Shown here in pieces: positions 57,777-64,000 of a DNA stretch of 64,000 nucleotides; position 1 is the first letter of the stretch, and each line of letters begins with the position of its first letter. The DNA comes from Homalodisca vitripennis (taxonomy: Eukaryota; Arthropoda; Insecta; Hemiptera; Cicadellidae). Location: positions 65,696,001-65,760,000 of the forward strand of contig NC_060213.1 in assembly GCF_021130785.1 (NCBI RefSeq), written 5' to 3'. Both the position numbers and the translations under genes were made by a program. Below the pieces are notes generated by a model. It made no database searches. It was not told where the DNA came from and saw only the letters and a list, made by a program, of their open reading frames with translations.

Positions 57777-58712
57777 ACCACCAAATTTCGGCAAGAAACA
57801 GACTGTACATTTTGGCTGAACAAAATAACAAAATGATAGCATGTTTCCCCCACATTGCTCCAAGAAGGCGTTCATGCTTACAAAACACCAAACTTTCGCC
57901 GTCAAACAATAAAATGCTTGCAGACAATGTTTGTCCAATGTATACACATCTTTAGTATATTAATGAGACAAAAAGAGGCATTGTATTACATATGTGATAT
58001 CATACTTCAAAATAAACTTCAGAATTTGACCAAGCTATTGACACTTATTGGGATTTGACTACACATAACCACTGTATATCTGGCTTTACTGGAAGCAATT
58101 TTTAGATAGTAATTTGGTAACACTAGATTTTCTATGAAATCACCCTCTTTGCCAGTCTGGTTGTAGGATCAGAATCCTCTGTGTTAACATGACTGCAATT
58201 GACCAGCATTACATAACACACTTGCTTCACCACCAACTACTCGTGTCTCAACTTCAGGAAAATTCACAGCATTTAAAATGTTGAAGTTGTATTTAAAATA
58301 AATATTCAACCTTTTACAGATGTACTTCACTTCCATATATGTTGTTATTGTTAAGTGTAAGATTTGTAACGAGTTTTGTAACATTGTGGAAAATGTAGAA
58401 AACTTTTTAGTTTCATTCACAAAAACTGAATCTCTTAAAATTTTATCTATTCAATCAAGAACAAAACGCCAATGTGTGGAGGCTATTTGTAGATAGATCT
58501 TATCTAAAGCTCTTAATTCCATTCAGTTCTGTTTGAATGCCGAAATATACAAGGAAGATTCACTTGTGAATACAGAGAAACAATTCAAGGAAATTATTTT
58601 GATGGCTGGTTATGATTTTCTATTAATTAATAGGGTTTGATTCGCTACCTAGTGAAGTGTGAAATTATCCCAATGCTCCTTTGACCACAAAGGACAGTGT
58701 GTTCACTCTTGC
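57777..58712. other. No gene seen
   Basis: AT-rich flanking DNA after the piggyBac insertion. Open stretches on both strands at 57678-58058 overlap each other and show no known motif. Confidence 0.5.
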
Positions 58713-59106
58713 ATTTCATGTCCAAAGAAGACTGAACGTTAGTGGGTCAGAAAGGAATGAATTTCTTCTTACAACAGTACAATGTCAACAGATAAGTTTT
58801 ATTATTATAGTAAGTACAATTTATGCAACCCAAAATCATTGTTTATATCTTATAAGTTAATCTAAAAATTAAAAAAATCACGTTAATTTAAATAATTGAG
58901 CATTATGTCCAAATATTTCATGTCCAAAGAAGACTGTCAGTGGGTCAGAAAGGAATGAATTTCTTCTTACAACAGTACAATGTCAACAGATAAGTTTTAT
59001 TACTAGGCCTATAGTAAGTACAATTTATGCAACCCAAAATCATTGTTTATATCTAATAAGTTAATCTAAAAATTAAAAAATCACGTTAATTTAAATAATT
59101 GAGCAT
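58713..59106. repeat. Tandem duplication of ~195 bp
   Basis: Unit 1 (58713-58914) and unit 2 (58915-59106) both start ATTTCATGTCCAAAGAAGAC and end AATAATTGAGCAT. Differences are few: a 3-4-base indel near the start, an AGGCCT insertion in unit 2, and scattered single bases. This suggests a recent duplication. No coding content. Confidence 0.9.
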
Positions 59107-62100
59107 AGTAAGTGCATAAATTATTATTAAACTGTAAATACAAACCAATGACTTCCTATTATTTTTTAAACTTGTAAATTAATTTTTGCTATCTTTATGG
59201 GATTTCCATAGGGAAAATGATCTGTTTGATATCACCATCATTGGCTGAGCATTAGTGAGAGCTCTCACACAGGGGCTGATTAAATTTATCTTTTCTTTGT
59301 CACTCAGCATCCCAAGTACGAATTGAGTAACAAACTTGAAGTTTCGCTTAAATCTTCATTTCTACATTTAGGCAAGATCAAGTTGGATGATGACTTGTCT
59401 CTTAGTGGGATTTGGCTGAACATTAAAGAAGTCTATCACTCAGGAGTTATGTTGAGAACAAATTGGTTTATAGATTTGAAATTTTGCATAAAACTTTATC
59501 TCTAAGTAGACAAGATCGAAATGCATGTTCCTTCATGAGATGTTCTTAATCTCACTAGGAAGCTGTCAAGGATACAGCTATGGCAACTTAACAGCGGGGG
59601 TTCTAGGGGATCTAAGTCGCCATAATTACAGAGCAACTTTAAGTACATTACTTTTTAGCAGTAGATAGGTCAAGGTAGACAATGGGATGAAAGATAGCCT
59701 ATCAACCAGGACATTGTTGGAACTTAACACTAATGACTTTGAAACTTCTAGTGAACTTACAACTTGTGGCCTGTAAAAAACTCATGTGTTTTATTGTGGT
59801 GTTGTTGGTATATGCCCTTGTAATGGCATCCATGACCGGAAGGTTATCAATCTTTACCTTCTCTAGACTGTAAAACATGTTATGAATAATTTGTGCTAAC
59901 AGACTAAAGCGAGAAAGTGTTTCATCAACTCATGCAAAAACTACTTCTAGCAATCAAATAGATAACTAATGTTTAGAGCTATACAGTGACAAGCAACTAG
60001 AATTGCGCTTAAATTTAAGACTAATTCATGGTCCCTTCATGGACATAAAATAATAAATAATTTGATCAAATTTATGATTTATAGTATTTTTCTACATTGT
60101 TATTGATTTATTTCAATACTAGTTGACTTACTTCATGCTTTATTACTAAACATTGTAATTGATTTAACATTCTAAATTATATGAACTTTTTTGGAATAGA
60201 AAACACTACACTATAAAAATGCAAAATATTAAGTATTTGTAAGTATATTTCAAAAACAGACCAACTTATTGATTGATTACGTTTCAGGTGAATGTTGGGT
60301 GTACCTGTTTTGCTGCCTGTTGTGATTTGAAAATACCAAAAACATGATGCAAGGAGATTCTTCAAGTCTAAACAGCTCCAGGGGTAACATAGCCACACAA
60401 AAATGGAAAATTTTCCAACAGGTTGGTAAAAAGTACTAAACCTAAATGACTCCATCATCATTCTGAACCTCCAGGATAGTTAGTCATTTCACAGAATCTG
60501 GATAGTAAACATTAAGATTGTTGTTGTTGTAAGATGTGTATTTTATTGAAAAAATACAACATAGAAAATATTCACACACTGAAATGCTCTTGCCTACAAA
60601 AAGCTGCTTCACAAATAAGACAGTGTTTGCTGGCACATTTATTTATGTTATTTATTTCCACAATAATAACATGTTTATTAATTTTTGTTATTGTTTTGCA
60701 CATTGTTGACATCCTGTTAAAAGTCCATTAGTCATTCTTCCACAAAAATTCAGCCTTTTTCCTTCAGCTTAATAAATAATTCTTTGTACCATATCTCATT
60801 AACAATTTAAATCTCAAACACTCATTTAGTTGTAATGCCCTTAAAATTATTTTTCAATGCATTTAGACATTTAAAAAAATAAAGAATCGCCTTCAATCTT
60901 TATTTGTGGTTTTTTTTCACTTTTTCCTATTCAGAAATTTTTCAGTGCATCAATTAAGATGATGTCTAGGTAATATTGGAAAAGTCATGCTTTTAACACA
61001 ATGATGAGGCATAGTAAGCAAAGCCAGTTGAATAATGAGCCTTTCTATGTTGTCAGACCAAATATTCTTCCAATGGTCTGTGTTTTTGAATAAGCGTCTT
61101 GGGACTATCTTTGTACAACCTTTTTGTTTTGTTTAATTTTTTATGTAAAATATCTGTTAATGTCTCCTTTATTAGAGTTAACTTTGTTGACAATCAACAA
61201 AGTGCGTCCTTGTCAGTCTCTTCACACAATTTTGTCAATCTTCTTAATGTTTTCTTTGGGTTTTGTTGCCATAGCATGTCAACTTCAACCTCCTCCCAAC
61301 TTTTAGAAAACCGTTTATGCAATAGAAAATCTCATGCACATGACATAGTGTTATCATGAAAACCCTTGTTTAACACTTAGAAGTGCTTCAGTAGACATCT
61401 TATTTTACAAAACATTTTATTACAGGGGTTGATTTTTAAGTCTAGCATGATGCTGACTTCCACTATAGCCGATACTCAATAGTAAAGTAAAACAAAAAAC
61501 CACAACTGTGTGTGGTTTTTTTGGAAGTATTAAATTTTACTAAATTCCAATACCAATGTCACCCTTTGCGGCTGCATGATAGTACGTATGCCATCTCGTA
61601 ATTGAATTGCCACATATTATAGTGTCCACATTTAAATTGGCAAATGTATGTGACAAAGGAAGGCAGTATTTAAAAATACGATATGCAGAGTTGGGTAGAT
61701 TGTCTGCATTGTATTATAAACCACCAAAAATCTCCCATGGTACACCGCTAAGTTAAGTAAAACATCGTTAGTTATGCATTTGCCAGATATATTGTGATAC
61801 TGACAGAGAACATGACTAATTATTAATGATTTACAACAAGAAAGAACTCCATACTTTAAAGCTGCTTGTATATTATGAAGGGAACTCAGTGTATGACTAC
61901 ATTTTACATTGTCAGATTGTCTTCTTAATTTCCTTGTGCTTAGAATTTTTCGTTAGTGTAGATTACATTTCAACTGCTGAGATTAACCACCACCAGTGCT
62001 GTTTCCTGATTTATCGTGTTAACAAAATATGTTTTGAATCTGGTTTTAAAAGTATTCTTCAGCAAACGGTGTGTTGTGTTGTTCAACAATTAACGTTATA

Positions 62101-64000
62101 ACAAACTAAGATACTTTGTAATTACAAAATTTTGAAATCAAAAAACTAAGTGGATAACAATGTGTGTGTCATTCTCATCCCACACCAAGGTTTGTTATCT
62201 AAGTTGATCCACTCAAACTGATAAGATAATTCTAACATAGCACAGATATGCATTTTTGGAATTAGACTAGTTCATCCTAGATCTTGATATTAGTGTTTGG
62301 CATCTCTTTGCGTGTATAAAATAAATGAATAGTGGTAAAATATGGCATAAACATGTTTGAAACTTGTGGTGTGTTTAGACATTGTTCTCACGGTTCCATA
62401 CTAACAGACAGTTCTTCTGGAAAGTTTAAGTTGAGGCATTGTATGTGTTCTAATTGATTAAATTTTCTTGTTATACAAAATTAAATCTTTTTAAACAGAA
62501 TGGTTAGTATATTAGCATAATATATTAGAAATGCTATAGTTGAAGGTAAGAATAATTATCTATTTCCTTGTCTCAACTAATGACAAGTAAGTTGTATGAT
62601 TTGTTGACAAATATAAAAACAATTTTTTTTAATTTTATTAATTTATTTTTGTTTGATTAATATTTTTGTTTCTTACATTCCATTCTATTAATATCATGTT
62701 CCTATTAAAGGTTTGTTTTGTATTTAGGTAGTTTTTTTATTTGCATAATTGAAATAAAAATGTTATTTTACTTTGTCCTCTTTTTACCTATTACAGTTTA
62801 CTAATAAATCCAACATTTAACATTTGACCTTTATTAAAATGTAAAAGGTGTTAAAATGTTCTGATTTTAGTGTTTTATTTGAGATGCTCTTGTAAATTGT
62901 GAATAATTTTTTCTTTAATTGTGTTTTATAATTTAAAATTAAATTATTCCATAGCGAAACTGGTACATAATGATATGCCTATTTTTAAACACTTTGAAAT
63001 ATCGCTAGGTATTTCTCTTAAATTATACTTGGGTATAACATAATTTGTATCAAACTATTTTGCTTAAAACATGCTAGACAGATAAACTACAGCAGTTGAA
63101 CAAAAGGCAGGCATTTACATTAGTATGTAAATGGTTCAACTTTTTAAGTACAAAAATCCCCTTTTAAACTAAACGATAATGCTCATGCGATTTAGCGGTC
63201 AGACTGTGCGATACTGGCAAATGCATAACCTTAATGTTAATTTAAGGTATTATTTGATAAATTTCATACCAAAGTTAAATTTATATTGAATTCCTTAATT
63301 TGTGGACTTAGCGGACTGTTATCTCGTAGAGTACTAAGTTATGCATGTTCATGTGTTTAGTGAGAACAGTATGTTCTCTAGGATATGATTGTATTGTGAG
63401 TAAACACAATTACTACAGTATTGCAAGTTTGCAAACAATATGATTACTCAGAGCTGACTGAGTATTGTATACTAATACTGTAAATACTTGTGCAGTTTAC
63501 GACAGTTGAGGTTAGTTTCACTTATTGACAGAAAGTGCCTTGTAACTCGGTCTTCAACAACAGTTAACTATGTGCTCTAAGTATTTGTTTGTTAGAAAAT
63601 TTACTTTCAAATTTAGATTTCATTGTTTAAAGATGTTGTAAAGAAACATGAGTAGATTAAGACATATATTTGTTACATTAACAAGTGTATATGATATTGT
63701 AAAAGTAATAACACTAATAGAGTTGAAACTTTCCTTGCTAAACACTTCAAATGTTTTGACCTGAAGCATGGTCTTAAAGTTCAAGCACCTTTGCTGCTTT
63801 TCCAAAACCCCTGTTTCATACTGCCAAAAGATTGTAAAAATATCTTTTCAACCCTTTTAGTGTCATGGATCGCTGTACACAACAGCTGTACTAGTGTGAT
63901 AACTGCCAGAGTCAAGTCACTGGCATTGACATTACAGATTTGTTATAAATACGTCTTTGCTCTATCATTTTTAGCATTCTAGCTAATACGGTTAGAATTT
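59107..64000. other. No gene seen
   Basis: AT-rich sequence with only short, unconvincing open stretches on both strands. No transposon termini, RNA genes or arrays were recognised. Confidence 0.5.

Overview
The window looks like AT-rich nuclear DNA from an invertebrate animal, most likely an insect. Gene density is near zero. No long open reading frames occur outside transposons, and the transposon mix (mariner, piggyBac, hAT, PIF/Harbinger, Ty3/gypsy, several non-LTR lineages) is typical of arthropods. The insect order cannot be fixed from the sequence; Hemiptera is only a guess. I found no host gene that I can support. Almost everything interpretable is a mobile element or a tandem/dispersed repeat, nearly all inactive.

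Layout. 1-5.2 kb: AT-rich intergenic DNA with one dispersed repeat. 5.2-9.7 kb: a 134-bp tandem array interrupted by a 3.6-kb foldback-type DNA transposon (5854-9488). Its arms are arrays of ~148-bp units, and it is flanked by a perfect 9-bp target duplication. 10.4-13.0 kb: a non-LTR retrotransposon tail and a Ty3/gypsy gag-protease relic, both on the minus strand. 15.56-18.16 kb: a hAT-type element with an 8-bp target duplication that has captured a reverse-transcriptase fragment, followed by two arrays of degenerate tandem repeats up to 19.4 kb. 19.4-33.2 kb: almost featureless. 33.2-35.7 kb: an RT relic and a mariner (33835-35687) that was itself hit by a PIF/Harbinger derivative (35039-35535). 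40.3-43.5 kb: two nested terminal-inverted-repeat elements; the inner one has a reiterated CTCGCYGA motif and half of an uncharacterised transposon protein. 43.7-53.9 kb: a ~3.4-kb direct duplication (mariner, RT relic and Tc1/mariner-like transposase). Its copies flank a 2.4-kb element with ~430-bp terminal inverted repeats, which carries the other half of what appears to be the same uncharacterised protein family. 55.18-57.78 kb: a complete piggyBac element (TTAA ends, 16-bp inverted repeats, transposase broken by at least four frameshifts). 57.8-64 kb: AT-rich DNA with one ~195-bp tandem duplication.

How it fits together. The insertions can be ordered by nesting: 134-bp satellite before foldback element; mariner before Harbinger; hAT-internal repeats before the RT insertion; outer TIR element before the CTCGCYGA element. 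In the 3.4-kb duplication both copies share the same premature stop codons, so the transposons were dead before the segment was duplicated. The strongest candidates for something poorly described are the foldback element at 5.85-9.49 kb and the two elements sharing the SDG / CDGIGG-type protein family (40.56-42.78 kb and 47.27-49.67 kb).

Limits. All matches to protein families come from reading translated sequence and recalling family motifs; no database search was run. Boundaries without a stated target duplication are approximate.
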